Part shown: piece by piece, positions 35,154-44,271 of the stretch
Layout of the letters: every line of letters begins with the position of its first letter
Position numbering within the stretch: position 1 is the stretch's first letter
DNA from: an uncultured Verrucomicrobiae bacterium
GTDB lineage: Bacteria > Verrucomicrobiota > Verrucomicrobiia > Limisphaerales > AAA164-E04
Length of the DNA: 64,000 nucleotides
Direction: 5' to 3'
Assembly: GCA_951813855.1 (NCBI GenBank)
Contig: OX638380.1
Coordinates: 3,488,876-3,552,875 of the forward strand
The notes under the pieces: model-generated
Seen by the model: only the letters and a program-made list of their open reading frames with translations
Told to the model about the DNA's origin: nothing
Database searches by the model: none
Program-made: the position numbers and the translations under genes

Positions 35154-35972
35154 TTGCAGAATCGGCGTTACGAGTACAAATACCTGATCGAAGAGGCAGT
35201 GGCCGTCTCGGTTCGAGAGTTCGTCCGCTCTTACCTCAGTCTCGACGAATACGGGGTATCGATGCCGGAAGGCGCTTATCCGGTCAATAGCCTCTATCTG
35301 GATTCTCAGGATCTGCAGCTGTTTCAATCGACCATCAACGGCGACCGCAATCGGATGAAATTGCGGCTTAGGTTTTACGAACAGGATTCGCGGGCGCCCG
35401 TTTACGTGGAGATCAAGCGTCGGACCGACAGCGTAATCGTCAAGAGTCGTGGGGTAGTGGATCAGGATTCGGTCGAGGAAGTGCTCGCGGGTCAGGTGCC
35501 GATGGGCTGCGGCGAATTCGGGGAAGACGCTTGCGACGGTCAATCGTTGAACGAATTTTGCCGCTTGGTTTCTTGTTTGAACGCCCAGCCCGTGGCTCGG
35601 GTCACCTATCTGCGGGAGGCTTGGGTGAGCGACTCAGGCAACTCGGTGCGGGTCACTATGGACCGGAAGGTCAACTGCGCCCCGGCAGAATTATCCGATC
35701 CCTTGGCCGAATTGTCGGACGCCGTTTGCGTGTTCGGCGATTCCGTAGTGCTGGAACTCAAATTCACCAATCGTTTTCCCGACTGGTTTCGAGAACTGGT
35801 TCGGCGATTTAATCTGATCCAGTGCGGCGCGGCCAAGTACGTGGACGGCGCTACGTTGCTCGGGACGGATCGATTATCGGCGGAAGCCGCCTGCCGCACC
35901 GGCGTCGCGCCGCCGGCTTCGTCCTTGCCTCATTTGAGCCGGAGAGAGCAATTTCTGACCGCTTACGCCTGA
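35154..35972 (+). CDS. VTC-domain protein (polyphosphate polymerase-like)
   Basis: 272 residues from TTG 35154. The tunnel-fold residues of the VTC domain can be followed: RYEYKYLI at the start, SLYLDS, RMKLRLRFYE, VYVEIKRR, VRVTMDRKV and VVLELKF. In yeast Vtc4 this domain makes polyphosphate from ATP. Bacterial VTC proteins are thought to be similar, but their products are mostly untested. No membrane helix is present; the membrane part is probably the DUF4956 protein encoded eight bases downstream. The C-terminus is basic and Ser/Pro-rich. Confidence 0.85.
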   Translation: MQNRRYEYKYLIEEAVAVSVREFVRSYLSLDEYGVSMPEGAYPVNSLYLDSQDLQLFQSTINGDRNRMKLRLRFYEQDSRAPVYVEIKRRTDSVIVKSRGVVDQDSVEEVLAGQVPMGCGEFGEDACDGQSLNEFCRLVSCLNAQPVARVTYLREAWVSDSGNSVRVTMDRKVNCAPAELSDPLAELSDAVCVFGDSVVLELKFTNRFPDWFRELVRRFNLIQCGAAKYVDGATLLGTDRLSAEAACRTGVAPPASSLPHLSRREQFLTAYA

Positions 35973-35979
35973 AGCCACG

Positions 35980-36663
35980 GTGGAAGTTTTATTTCGAGGA
36001 GATTACGGGACGGTTCCCACCGATCCGACGTTGACCGCCTTGGCTTTGTTGCTGGCGTTTCTTTGCGGTCAGTTCATCGCGTGGATTTACCTGGTGACTC
36101 ATAGTGGGCTTTCCTATTCCCGTTCCTTCGTCAATTCGCTCATCGTGATGCCGGTGGTCGTCGCGACGGTCATGATGGTGCTTTCCAATAATTTGGTGAC
36201 GGCCTTCGGCTTGATGGCCGTGTTCGCCATCGTGCGCTTTCGCAACATTCTACGCGATACTCTCGATACCAGCTACGTGCTCATGGTGATCGTCATCGGG
36301 ATGGCTTGCGGCACGTTGAAATTCGGGACGGCCGTGATGGGCACCGCGGCCGCGGCCCTGATCATGCTCTATCTCAACTATACCTTCTTCGGTGCCCGTC
36401 AACGATACGACGCGATTCTGAATTTCCGTTGGGAACGGCCGCTCTCCCAGCTGAGGGAGATCGACGACTTGATCGGCCTCTACACCTTTCGTCGGGTGGA
36501 AACCGGCCGGCGAACGTCCCGCGAGCGGGATGGGGCCGATCTTTCCTGGCGCGTGCTGATGCGGGACCCCGCGACGCTCGATGCGTTGGTGGCGGAATTG
36601 CAGGCCGTGTCCGGCGTCTCTCGGGTGACCGGTTTGAACGCCGAGTCCGAATCGGAAATCTGA
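35980..36663 (+). CDS. DUF4956 integral membrane protein
   Basis: 227 residues starting at GTG 35980, seven bases after the VTC gene. Four hydrophobic segments occupy residues ~18-145 (LTALALLLAFLCGQFIAW, FVNSLIVMPVVVATVMMV, LVTAFGLMAVFAIVRF, VLMVIVIGMACG and further). The motif AVFAIVRFRNILRDTLDTSYV marks DUF4956. A small cytoplasmic domain follows (residues ~155-227). VTC and DUF4956 genes are recurrent partners in bacteria, suggesting a membrane polyphosphate system, with transport or anchoring by this protein. The function is not proven. Confidence 0.85.
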   Translation: MEVLFRGDYGTVPTDPTLTALALLLAFLCGQFIAWIYLVTHSGLSYSRSFVNSLIVMPVVVATVMMVLSNNLVTAFGLMAVFAIVRFRNILRDTLDTSYVLMVIVIGMACGTLKFGTAVMGTAAAALIMLYLNYTFFGARQRYDAILNFRWERPLSQLREIDDLIGLYTFRRVETGRRTSRERDGADLSWRVLMRDPATLDALVAELQAVSGVSRVTGLNAESESEI

Positions 36664-36664
36664 G

Positions 36665-37750
36665 ATGGCCGATCGTCGTCCGATCCCGATTCCGTTCCGG
36701 TTGCGTTGGCGGGAGTTCCGCTATCGTTGGCTTCCCTTGATCGTGTTTCTGCTGGTGCTTTTGATCGCCGCCGACTTGTGGCAGAACCACGTCAATCCTC
36801 CGGGATTGATCGGCCGGGCGCACGTGCGCCGAGCCGAAGTGACCGTGCCTACGGACGGCAAATTGCTGACGTTGACGGTCAAACCGTTTGAACCGGTCGC
36901 CAGGGGACAGGTTCTGGCCACGGTCCGGCCCAAAGGCTCGCGGACGCAACTGGACGCCTTGCGCCTGCGACTGGATCTGATCCGCATGCAACTCGACCCT
37001 GATTCCCAGCGGAATCGCACCGAGATTAATTATCAACGGTTGCGGCTCGAGTGGTACGAACAACGAGTGACTCTGGCCGCCGCGCAGGTCGACCTGCAGC
37101 GAGCGGAAAACGAATTGGCTCGGGACACCCGGCTCTACCAGGAACAGCTTTTGTCCCTGGATCAGTTCGATTTATCCCAGAAGCGGGTGGAAAGTTTGCG
37201 GGCCGAGGTGGAAGAGACGACCGGCCTGGTTACGGATATGGGCCAATCCTTGGAGCAGTTGTATCGGACGGGCCCTGGTGCCGAAAGCGAGGAAGCGCCG
37301 GATTGGTTCGCCGAATCCAGCCGGACGCTGGATCGGGCGCTAACGGAGTTCGAACGCCTGTCTCAACCCTACGAAATCAAGGCTCCGGTCGACGGCAAAG
37401 TCGGGATCATCGAACGCATCGCGGGCGAGCACTTGCTGAAAGGCGACCGGTTCCTGACGATTACCGAGAACGAAACGTCGCACGCGGTGGTATGGGTCGA
37501 ATCGGTTTCCCGTTATTCGTTGTCGGTCGGCGCTCCGGTGCGCGTTCGGACTCGAGGCGACGAGACTCAGGAAGCCATGGCTCAGATCGCGGGAATCGGT
37601 CCGGAGTGGGTCATGTCCGGAACCAGATCCTGGCGTTCGGCCGAAGCGGATTCTTTCTCGCCTTCCGGCATCCAGGTCTTGCTGACGTTGCCTGCCGAGT
37701 TGAAGGTTTTCCCGGGAGAGCCGCTCAGCGTTTTTTTCCTGGACCCCTGA
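36665..37750 (+). CDS. HlyD-like periplasmic adaptor (membrane fusion protein)
   Basis: 361 residues, one base after the DUF4956 stop. One N-terminal membrane helix (WLPLIVFLLVLLIAADLW), a first lipoyl half (AEVTVPTDGKLLTLTVKPFEPVARGQVLATV), a long coiled-coil hairpin (residues ~95-240), a second lipoyl half (IKAPVDGKVGIIERIAGEHLLKGD) and a beta-barrel. These are parts of an HlyD/EmrA-type adaptor. There is no ABC or MFS exporter next to it; the neighbours are VTC and DUF4956, so the adaptor may serve that set or an exporter elsewhere. Confidence 0.85.
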   Translation: MADRRPIPIPFRLRWREFRYRWLPLIVFLLVLLIAADLWQNHVNPPGLIGRAHVRRAEVTVPTDGKLLTLTVKPFEPVARGQVLATVRPKGSRTQLDALRLRLDLIRMQLDPDSQRNRTEINYQRLRLEWYEQRVTLAAAQVDLQRAENELARDTRLYQEQLLSLDQFDLSQKRVESLRAEVEETTGLVTDMGQSLEQLYRTGPGAESEEAPDWFAESSRTLDRALTEFERLSQPYEIKAPVDGKVGIIERIAGEHLLKGDRFLTITENETSHAVVWVESVSRYSLSVGAPVRVRTRGDETQEAMAQIAGIGPEWVMSGTRSWRSAEADSFSPSGIQVLLTLPAELKVFPGEPLSVFFLDP

Positions 37751-37760
37751 GCGAACCAGC

Positions 37761-38732
37761 TCAGGCGCCGTGCATCCTGATGAGCAGTTGGCTGCGGGCG
37801 CTTTCCAGCGCCATGATGAATTCGTCGTAGCTTTGGAAGCGGTGGCCCGGATGCTTGGCCATGGCCCGGTAGAGGGTGTCGCTGGTGGCCTGGGTCACAT
37901 GAGGATTGACGTGGTTGGGCGGAGTCAGGGGAGTGTGAACTTGAGCGGCGATCACCTCGTCGATAGACGGCGCGTCGAAAGGCACATAACCGGTCAGGGC
38001 GTGGTAGAGCGTTCCGGCCAGGCTGTACATGTCGGACAGGAACGTTTCGGACTCGCGGTTGATTTTTTCGGGAGCGATGTAATAGGGAGTCCCCCAGATG
38101 ACGCCGTGGTAGTTCGTATCCACTGACGACTGCAGGGCTAGTCCGAAGTCGACCAGTTTCGGTTCGCCTTCCTGATTGAACAGGATGTTTCCGGGTTTGA
38201 TGTCCCGGTGCAAGATGTCCTTTTTGAGTGCCGTGTCCAGAGCGGAAGCGACTTTGGTGCCGATGTCCAGGATGTCGAGTTCGGGCAGGACGCGTTCGGT
38301 TTCGATGCGGCTGTCCAGGCTGCCGTGGTCGGCGATTTCCATCACCAGATAGCGATGGTTCTGATGCTCGTCGAAGGTGTAGATATGGATGATGTTGGTA
38401 TGGTTGAGGGAGGCGCAGACGCAAGCCTCCTGGTAAAAGCTGTCGATGGCCTCTTGGTCGTTCAGCAGCTCTTCCTTCATCAGCTTGACCGCCACTTCCC
38501 GGTTCAGGTTGGTGTCGACGGCCCGGTAGACCGTGCCCATGCCGCCCGTGGCGATGGGTTGCACCAATTTGATTTGCCGCAGTTTCAACGGCATCATGAT
38601 TTGCGCCTCGCATTTCGAGCAGGGCGTCAGATCCAGCGGCGACAAACTGGTAGGGATGAAAACTTTCGAACCACAGGCATTGCAGGTGACCATGGTCAGC
38701 GAAGATTTCGATGCGGTGGACGAGTCAGTCAC
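37761..38732 (-). CDS. Serine/threonine protein kinase with N-terminal zinc ribbon
   Basis: 323 residues from GTG 38732 (ATG 38693 is the alternative and neither has a good ribosome site). A zinc ribbon (CNACGS and CSKCE) opens the protein, then a Hanks-type kinase: glycine loop ATGGMGTVY, VAVKLMKEE, HRDIKPGNILF, DFGLALQ, GTPYYIAPEKI and SDMYSLAGTLYHALTG. No membrane segment or PASTA domain is seen, so the kinase is cytoplasmic. Convergent with the HlyD gene. The ribbon is like the one on MoxR at 9335. Confidence 0.92.
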   Translation of the reverse strand: MTDSSTASKSSLTMVTCNACGSKVFIPTSLSPLDLTPCSKCEAQIMMPLKLRQIKLVQPIATGGMGTVYRAVDTNLNREVAVKLMKEELLNDQEAIDSFYQEACVCASLNHTNIIHIYTFDEHQNHRYLVMEIADHGSLDSRIETERVLPELDILDIGTKVASALDTALKKDILHRDIKPGNILFNQEGEPKLVDFGLALQSSVDTNYHGVIWGTPYYIAPEKINRESETFLSDMYSLAGTLYHALTGYVPFDAPSIDEVIAAQVHTPLTPPNHVNPHVTQATSDTLYRAMAKHPGHRFQSYDEFIMALESARSQLLIRMHGA

Positions 38733-38950
38733 GGCTCCAATTATCTGCCATTCGGTTTTGGTTCGCTCTCCGACGATCCCGGTCGGCGCGTCGTTCGAGT
38801 TCTTAAATTGCTCCGCTTTCGGACGGCGTCGGGACGGGCCGCCCGGGCGACTTGTCCAAAATAGGAGATGCTTCCGGGATTTCAAGACTGGCGGTTGGTT
38901 TCAAATTGAGATTGACCATCGTTAAAGGTCGGTTTTTATTTTTCGCCTTT

Positions 38951-40372
38951 ATGTTAGCAGCTTCGGAAGTCCTGCCTAATCCATTGATGGTCATTCCCTT
39001 CGGAATGCTCCTGGCCCTGATCGCTTTAGCTCCGTTGTTTTTCTTTCACTGGTGGGAAAAGCACTATCCGAAGGTCGCCGTCAGTCTGGGCGCCGTGACG
39101 CTGACTTACTACCTCTTCGTGCTGCAGGATTACACCAAGGTGATGCATACCTTCCACGAGTACACCAGTTTCATCTGCTTGATCGGCTCCCTGTTCGTCG
39201 TTTCCGGAGGCATACTCGTGCGCATCAAGGGGGAATCGACGCCGACGGCCAACGTGATTTTCTTGCTGTTCGGGGCCGTGATCGCCAACGTGCTCGGAAC
39301 GACGGGAGCCTCGATGCTGTTGATCCGGCCCTGGATCCGGATGAACAAATATCGCATTACCGGGTTTCATATCGTTTTTTTCATCATCGTCGTTTCCAAT
39401 TTCGGGGGCTGCCTGACTCCGATCGGGGATCCGCCGTTGTTTTTGGGCTTCTTGGTGGGAGTGCCGTTTTGGTGGGTACTCGCTAACTGTTGGCCCATGT
39501 GGCTCGTCGGCGTCCTGCTGTTGTTGGCGATTTTCTACGTCCTTGACGTTCGCAATTATCGCCGAGCTCCCCAAGGCGTACGCGACAAATTGGCCGAACC
39601 GGCCGACGAGTGGCAGATCAGCGGGCTCTCCAATCTGTGGTTCTTGCTGATCATCTTGGTGGCGGTCTTTATTTCCGAGCCCTTGTTCCTGAGGGAGGGC
39701 ATCATGATCGCTGCCGCGCTCGGTTCGTGGTACCTGACCAAACCGCAGATTCATCAGTCGAACCATTTCAATTTCGAACCTATCCGGGAAGTGGCGATCC
39801 TGTTTTTGGGGATCTTCGCGACCATGATGCCGGCGTTGGCGTTGGTGGAACAAGGCGCCAAGCAACACGAATTGACTACCAGTTTTTTCTATTGGAGCAC
39901 GGGCCTGCTTTCCGGCGTGTTGGATAACGCGCCGACTTACCTGTGTTTTTTCTTCGCCAATTTCGGAGCGTTCGCGGGTAACGAAATCATAGTCGAGGTC
40001 AAAGCCCTGCTCGAGAGCGGGGGAGAGGGACTGGAGTCTTTGGCCGGTCCCAATGCCGATCTGATTCGGAATCTCTACCTGGAATTGCGGGGATTGGGCA
40101 CGGCCGTTTCGGAGTCGCAGATTAAACATACGGCGATCGCGCACATGTTGGATAACTCGGCGGTGTTCAATCGCCAGCTGATTGCCATTAGCGTCAGCGC
40201 GGTATTTTTCGGAGCCAGTACCTATATCGGCAACGGTCCCAATTTCATGGTCCGCACCATCGCGTTGCAGCAAAAAATCCACATGCCCTCTTTCTTGGGG
40301 TACGTCTGGAAATATACCCTGCCCATCATCTTGCCGGTGGTATTCGTCGTCTGGTTGATTTTCTTCCTTTGA
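38951..40372 (+). CDS. Sodium:proton antiporter / citrate-transporter-like permease
   Basis: 473 residues from ATG 38951; the frame is open from 38852 and the first membrane segment could begin upstream at a rare start. About 12 hydrophobic segments. The family (CitMHS_2/NhaD-like) is recognised by NVLGTTGASMLLIRPWI, SNFGGCLTPIGDPPLFLGFL and, in the second half, SGVLDNAPTYLCFFF, AISVSAVFFGASTYIGNGPNFMV, two inverted halves of an ion-transporter fold. Inner membrane; substrate likely a cation or a dicarboxylate, not decidable. It overlaps waaA as TGATG. Confidence 0.85.
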   Translation: MLAASEVLPNPLMVIPFGMLLALIALAPLFFFHWWEKHYPKVAVSLGAVTLTYYLFVLQDYTKVMHTFHEYTSFICLIGSLFVVSGGILVRIKGESTPTANVIFLLFGAVIANVLGTTGASMLLIRPWIRMNKYRITGFHIVFFIIVVSNFGGCLTPIGDPPLFLGFLVGVPFWWVLANCWPMWLVGVLLLLAIFYVLDVRNYRRAPQGVRDKLAEPADEWQISGLSNLWFLLIILVAVFISEPLFLREGIMIAAALGSWYLTKPQIHQSNHFNFEPIREVAILFLGIFATMMPALALVEQGAKQHELTTSFFYWSTGLLSGVLDNAPTYLCFFFANFGAFAGNEIIVEVKALLESGGEGLESLAGPNADLIRNLYLELRGLGTAVSESQIKHTAIAHMLDNSAVFNRQLIAISVSAVFFGASTYIGNGPNFMVRTIALQQKIHMPSFLGYVWKYTLPIILPVVFVVWLIFFL

Positions 40373-41724
40373 TGCCGGCGGCTTGGCGACGGACTTTCAG
40401 AGCCTGGGGACGTAGCGGATTAGCGGTAATCTACGACGGTTTGCTGTTTGCCGCCTTGTTGCTGGTCGCTCCCTGTTACTTCTGGAAACTCTATCGGCGA
40501 GGCCATTGGCGGGAGGGTTTCGGTCAACGGTTCGGCGGTTATTCCCCGGAAGTGAGACGGCGGTTGGCCGGCCGGAACACCGTTTGGTTTCACGCGGTCA
40601 GCGTCGGAGAGATCAACCAGTGCGCCCGGTTAATCGATCGGTTGGGGACGGGATTGGCTTCGTGGACGGTGGTGGTGTCGACGACGACTTCCACGGGCAT
40701 GGCGGAGTTGCGCCGGCAGTTGTCCCGGGAAAACGTCGTCCCGGTCTATTACCCCCTGGACTTGGTCCTGATCGTCGAACGGGCCTTGCGCACGATTCGC
40801 CCGCGGCTGGTCGTACTGCTGGAAGCCGAAATCTGGCCTAATTTCTTATGGCGTATGGCGCGGCGCAACGTGCCGGCGTTGTTGATCAACGCCCGGATGT
40901 CGGAACGTTCGGCGGCGAGGTATCGGTTCTTCGGCTGGTTTTTCCGAGCCCGGTTTTCCCAACTCGCCGGCGTGGGAGTGCAGAACGAGTCGGACGCGCG
41001 GTTGCTGGCCTCCTTGGGTTGCCGGCCGGAACGAATCCGGGTCACCGGCAATTTGAAATTCGACACCGTCGCTCCGTTAGACGGAAGCCGGATCGATCCT
41101 TGTCCGATTCTGCGGTGGGCCGGGGGGCGGGACCGGTCGGTGTATTTGTTGGGGAGCAGCACTCACGCCGGCGAAGAACGGTTGTTGGGTGAAATCTACC
41201 TGCGCTTGCGGCGGGAATTTCCGGAGTTGTTTCTGGTGATTGTGCCGCGTCATTTCGAACGGAGCGCGGAGGTGGAACGGGAGTTGAAATCGTTGGGCTT
41301 GGCGACCCGGAGGCGAAGCGGGTTCGAATCCCGGCCCGCGGGAACCGGCCAGTGCCTGGTAGTCGATTCGACCGGAGAGTTGCGGAGTTTTTACGAAGCC
41401 GTCGACGTCGTGGTGGTCGGAAAAAGTTTTTGTTCGCACGGCGGCCAGAATCCGGTGGAGGCCGCGGCCATTGGCTGTCCGGTGTTGACCGGCCCCAACA
41501 TGGAGAATTTCCGCGCGGTGATGAATATTCTGTTGCAGCGGCGAGCGATCGTTCAGGTCGGCGGACCGGTCGAACTGGAGACTGCCGTGTCGTCCTTGCT
41601 GGCCGACGAAGAGGGGCGAGCGGCGTTGGGGCGGCGGGCGCGGCAGACGATCATCGAGAATCAGGGAGCGGTAGAGCGGAGCGCCGAGTTGATCGAAGCG
41701 CACCTGCCGGCGCTCTCCGATTAG
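40372..41724 (+). CDS. waaA: 3-deoxy-D-manno-octulosonic acid (Kdo) transferase
   Basis: 450 residues. One N-terminal membrane anchor (LLFAALLLVAPCYFW), then a GT-B glycosyltransferase: WFHAVSVGEINQC, STTTSTGMA, EAEIWPNFLW, VTGNLKFD, GSSTHAGEE, IVPRHFER, and GKSFCSHGGQNPVEAAAIGCPVLTGPNMENF. It adds Kdo to lipid A precursors on the inner membrane, so the organism makes LPS. The start overlaps the antiporter stop. The stop TAG (41722-41724) overlaps the TAA of the convergent PQQ gene. Confidence 0.95.
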   Translation: MPAAWRRTFRAWGRSGLAVIYDGLLFAALLLVAPCYFWKLYRRGHWREGFGQRFGGYSPEVRRRLAGRNTVWFHAVSVGEINQCARLIDRLGTGLASWTVVVSTTTSTGMAELRRQLSRENVVPVYYPLDLVLIVERALRTIRPRLVVLLEAEIWPNFLWRMARRNVPALLINARMSERSAARYRFFGWFFRARFSQLAGVGVQNESDARLLASLGCRPERIRVTGNLKFDTVAPLDGSRIDPCPILRWAGGRDRSVYLLGSSTHAGEERLLGEIYLRLRREFPELFLVIVPRHFERSAEVERELKSLGLATRRRSGFESRPAGTGQCLVVDSTGELRSFYEAVDVVVVGKSFCSHGGQNPVEAAAIGCPVLTGPNMENFRAVMNILLQRRAIVQVGGPVELETAVSSLLADEEGRAALGRRARQTIIENQGAVERSAELIEAHLPALSD

Positions 41725-43343
41725 GATTTCGGTTTTTCGGGAGCGTCCGGGAGCCGGAAGGCGCAAGCCTCTTGGCCGTTGCGGAGCAGCAAGAGGGAAT
41801 TGCCGATCGCCGGGTGGTTCCAGGTCTTTCCTTCGAGGGCGGAAAAACGGCTCGTTTCGCGAAAGCGTTCCGGGTCGGCTTCGACCAGCACGACGTCGCC
41901 CGATTCGGCCTGGATCAAGAGCAGGTCGCCGAGCAATAGCAACTGACCGTAACCGTAGCGGCCGTCCTTCCACCGGCGCTTGCCTTGGTTTTTGAAATCG
42001 ATACAAGTCAGAATGCCTTCGTCGGCGCCGTAGGCGTACTGTCCCTTGACGACGACGGTACTGAATTTCGGTTTGAGATATCGGCTTTTCCATTGGGATT
42101 GGATTTTCCAGTCGTGATCGGCACCCGTCCCCTGACTCAACCGAAGCATGGTAGTTCCGGTAGAATAGCCGGTGGGCAAGGCGACGTAGACCGAACGATC
42201 GTCCGGATCCGCCGGCTCGAGAGCGATGGGTTGAGCGACGTTGATCTTGGGACGATTGGCATAGGGGAAGTTCCAGAGCACCCGGCCGTCGGCGGGATCG
42301 TGGGCGAAGAGTCCCTTGCCGTTGAAGATCCAGATTTGCTCTTCGTCCCAGACGCGTTGCAAGATCGGTGAACTGTAACTGGCCTGGCTGGCGCCGCCGC
42401 CCCAGACGCGTTCGCCGCTGATCCGGTCATAGGCGACCAAGCTGGACGAGTTGCTTCCTCCAGGGCTGACGATTACCAGGTCGCCGTGAATCAACGGTGA
42501 GCCGGCCATCCCCCAGGGAATATTCGCCGCTCCGGCATCGGTGAGAATATTACGGGTCCAGATCAGTTGACCGGTTCGGGCGTTCAGGCAATCGAGGATC
42601 CCGGTCGCTCCCTGGCAGTAGAGATAACCGTCGTGGAAGGTCGGGGTGGCCCGGGGGCCGTCGCCGCCCAGGGATTCGGAGAACCGGGCGCGATTTTGGT
42701 GCATCCATCGGAGCCGGCCGGTTTGGGAGTCGTAGCAGGTGATCGCTTCGTATTCTCCGCGTTGTTCCTGGGTGAAGGCGAAATCGCTGACGACGGCGAA
42801 CGAGGACCAGCCCAATCCGATCGGAATCTTCCAGAGCGGTTCGGATGGTCGCCAATCGGGGGGCACTCGGGCGTGGCGGACGATGCCGTCCCGTTCGGGC
42901 CCCCGGTATTGCGGCCAGTCGTCATCTTGGACTTGCCAGGCCGTGGCGGATGGGGCCGTCGCGGCAGGCGCCGCCGGTTCGGTTTCGGCTTGCAGCCGGG
43001 CCGTCAACTCGGCTTCGGTAGGACTCCAGCTAAAGGCGTATTGCGGGATCATGTCCCCGGAAAAACCTTCGAAGCGGAGCGAGTAATTCAGCGTGACGGC
43101 GCCGAGCAGCAACGCTGCGATGCCGAGCAGCCGATATTTCCAGGGAGTCTTGCTCAGCAACACCCACCAGGCGGTCAACAGCGCGACGGTCAGCAGCGAG
43201 GCCAGGATGATCGAAAGGGATTGGTAGGTTTTCTCGTCCATCACGGTTCCCAGCACGTAATAGGCGGTGCCCTCGACGAGGATCATCGCCAGGACAAGGT
43301 AGAGGGCCGGACGCCAATTAAGGGATGATTTCGTCGGGGGCAT
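41721..43343 (-). CDS. Membrane-anchored PQQ-like beta-propeller protein
   Basis: 540 residues. Three or four N-terminal membrane helices (residues ~12-90), then an Ala/Pro/Thr-rich linker and a propeller with repeated G-x-x-x-W or G-R-L-R-W type motifs (CYDSQTGRLRWMH, LNARTGQLIWTR, HDPADGRVLWNF). DDWPQYRGPERDG is the usual opening of this PVC family. No enzymatic PQQ or methanol-dehydrogenase residues stand out. The protein likely faces the periplasm. Many paralogues occur in PVC genomes, function unknown. Three-base stop overlap with waaA. Confidence 0.85.
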   Translation of the reverse strand: MPPTKSSLNWRPALYLVLAMILVEGTAYYVLGTVMDEKTYQSLSIILASLLTVALLTAWWVLLSKTPWKYRLLGIAALLLGAVTLNYSLRFEGFSGDMIPQYAFSWSPTEAELTARLQAETEPAAPAATAPSATAWQVQDDDWPQYRGPERDGIVRHARVPPDWRPSEPLWKIPIGLGWSSFAVVSDFAFTQEQRGEYEAITCYDSQTGRLRWMHQNRARFSESLGGDGPRATPTFHDGYLYCQGATGILDCLNARTGQLIWTRNILTDAGAANIPWGMAGSPLIHGDLVIVSPGGSNSSSLVAYDRISGERVWGGGASQASYSSPILQRVWDEEQIWIFNGKGLFAHDPADGRVLWNFPYANRPKINVAQPIALEPADPDDRSVYVALPTGYSTGTTMLRLSQGTGADHDWKIQSQWKSRYLKPKFSTVVVKGQYAYGADEGILTCIDFKNQGKRRWKDGRYGYGQLLLLGDLLLIQAESGDVVLVEADPERFRETSRFSALEGKTWNHPAIGNSLLLLRNGQEACAFRLPDAPEKPKS

Positions 43344-43385
43344 CAGCGAAAGCGGGGGCAGTGATTCAGCGAAAAAAGCGGCAGT

Positions 43386-44183
43386 TCATTCTGGAATGGG
43401 CCATGCCCATCCCGCGGTGAACCCGCCGTCGACATACAGGATCTGACCGGTCAGGAAAGCGGCGGCAGGACTGGCGAGGAAGAGGGCCGTGCCGATCAGA
43501 TCTTCCGATTGGCCCAAACGGCCCAATGGCGTGTTGCTTCGACCCCATTCCTCCATCGTTTCGTCGGACCAGAGCCGGCGGGTGAGATCCGTCAGGATAA
43601 ATCCCGGAGCCAGGGCGTTGACCCGGATTCCGTGGGGCCCCCATTCCATAGCCAAAGCTCGAGTCATCTGTCCCATCGCCGATTTGCTCATGGCATAAGG
43701 CACGACGTTCTTCAAGGGGCGATCGTTGTTCAGCGAGGAAATGTTGATCTGGCAGCCGCTTCGTTGCCGAATCATCGCTTTCCCGATTTTCTGACTGAGT
43801 CGAAACGCTCCCTTGAGATTGACGTCCATGACGAAATCGTAATCTTCTTCGGTGAACTGTTCCGCCGGTTTGCGGCGATTGACGCCGGCGCAATTGATCA
43901 AGGTATCGATGCGGCCGAATCGCGACAGGACTTGTTCGGTCAATTCGTCCGTCTGCCGTTCGTTCGCTACGTCGCAGGGCAGGGGCACGACGGTCGGTTT
44001 GGTATCGCCGGCCGATATTTCGAGTTCTTGGGCAGTTTGCTGCAGCGCGGCCGGATCCCGGCCGGTGATCACGACTCGAGCCGAACGCGCGGCGAATCCC
44101 CGGGCGATGGCCTTGCCGATGCCGCGACTGGCCCCGGAGACCAGGACTACCTGATCTTCGACCGAAAACAACGGATCGCTCAT
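43386..44183 (-). CDS. Short-chain dehydrogenase/reductase (gluconate 5-dehydrogenase-like)
   Basis: 265 residues. The Rossmann motif SGASRGIGKAIARG (TGxxxGxG), NCAGVN, NISSLNN (Ser), and YAMSKSA (Tyr-x-x-x-Lys) define a classical SDR. ALAPGFILTDLTRR and DLIGTALFLASPAAAFLTGQILYVDGG follow. R-V-V-I-T-G-R at the end of beta2 fits NADP(H) use. The substrate is probably a sugar or sugar acid, since it lies on the same strand as a Gfo/Idh/MocA gene; a GC-rich hairpin (44213-44230) separates them. Confidence 0.92.
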   Translation of the reverse strand: MSDPLFSVEDQVVLVSGASRGIGKAIARGFAARSARVVITGRDPAALQQTAQELEISAGDTKPTVVPLPCDVANERQTDELTEQVLSRFGRIDTLINCAGVNRRKPAEQFTEEDYDFVMDVNLKGAFRLSQKIGKAMIRQRSGCQINISSLNNDRPLKNVVPYAMSKSAMGQMTRALAMEWGPHGIRVNALAPGFILTDLTRRLWSDETMEEWGRSNTPLGRLGQSEDLIGTALFLASPAAAFLTGQILYVDGGFTAGWAWPIPE

Positions 44184-44212
44184 GAAGGCTGGGGACAGGG
44201 CGGGCCCGCTTT

Positions 44213-44230
44213 CGCCGCAACCTTGCGGCG
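44213..44230. repeat. Short perfect hairpin between the oxidoreductase genes
   Basis: CGCCGCAA and TTGCGGCG (8 bp) around two bases in the gap between the stop of the Gfo/Idh/MocA gene (44272) and the SDR start (44183). No U-run follows on the minus strand, so it may be an attenuator or mRNA-stabilising stem. Confidence 0.35.
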
Positions 44231-44271
44231 GCGGTGAGATCGTCCCTGCTTAACTGGATCGCTTGTCGAAC

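Noticed and set aside
41320..41334. GGGTTCGAATCCCGG resembling a tRNA T-arm
   Set aside because: It lies inside waaA in frame, with no matching acceptor, D or anticodon stems around it.
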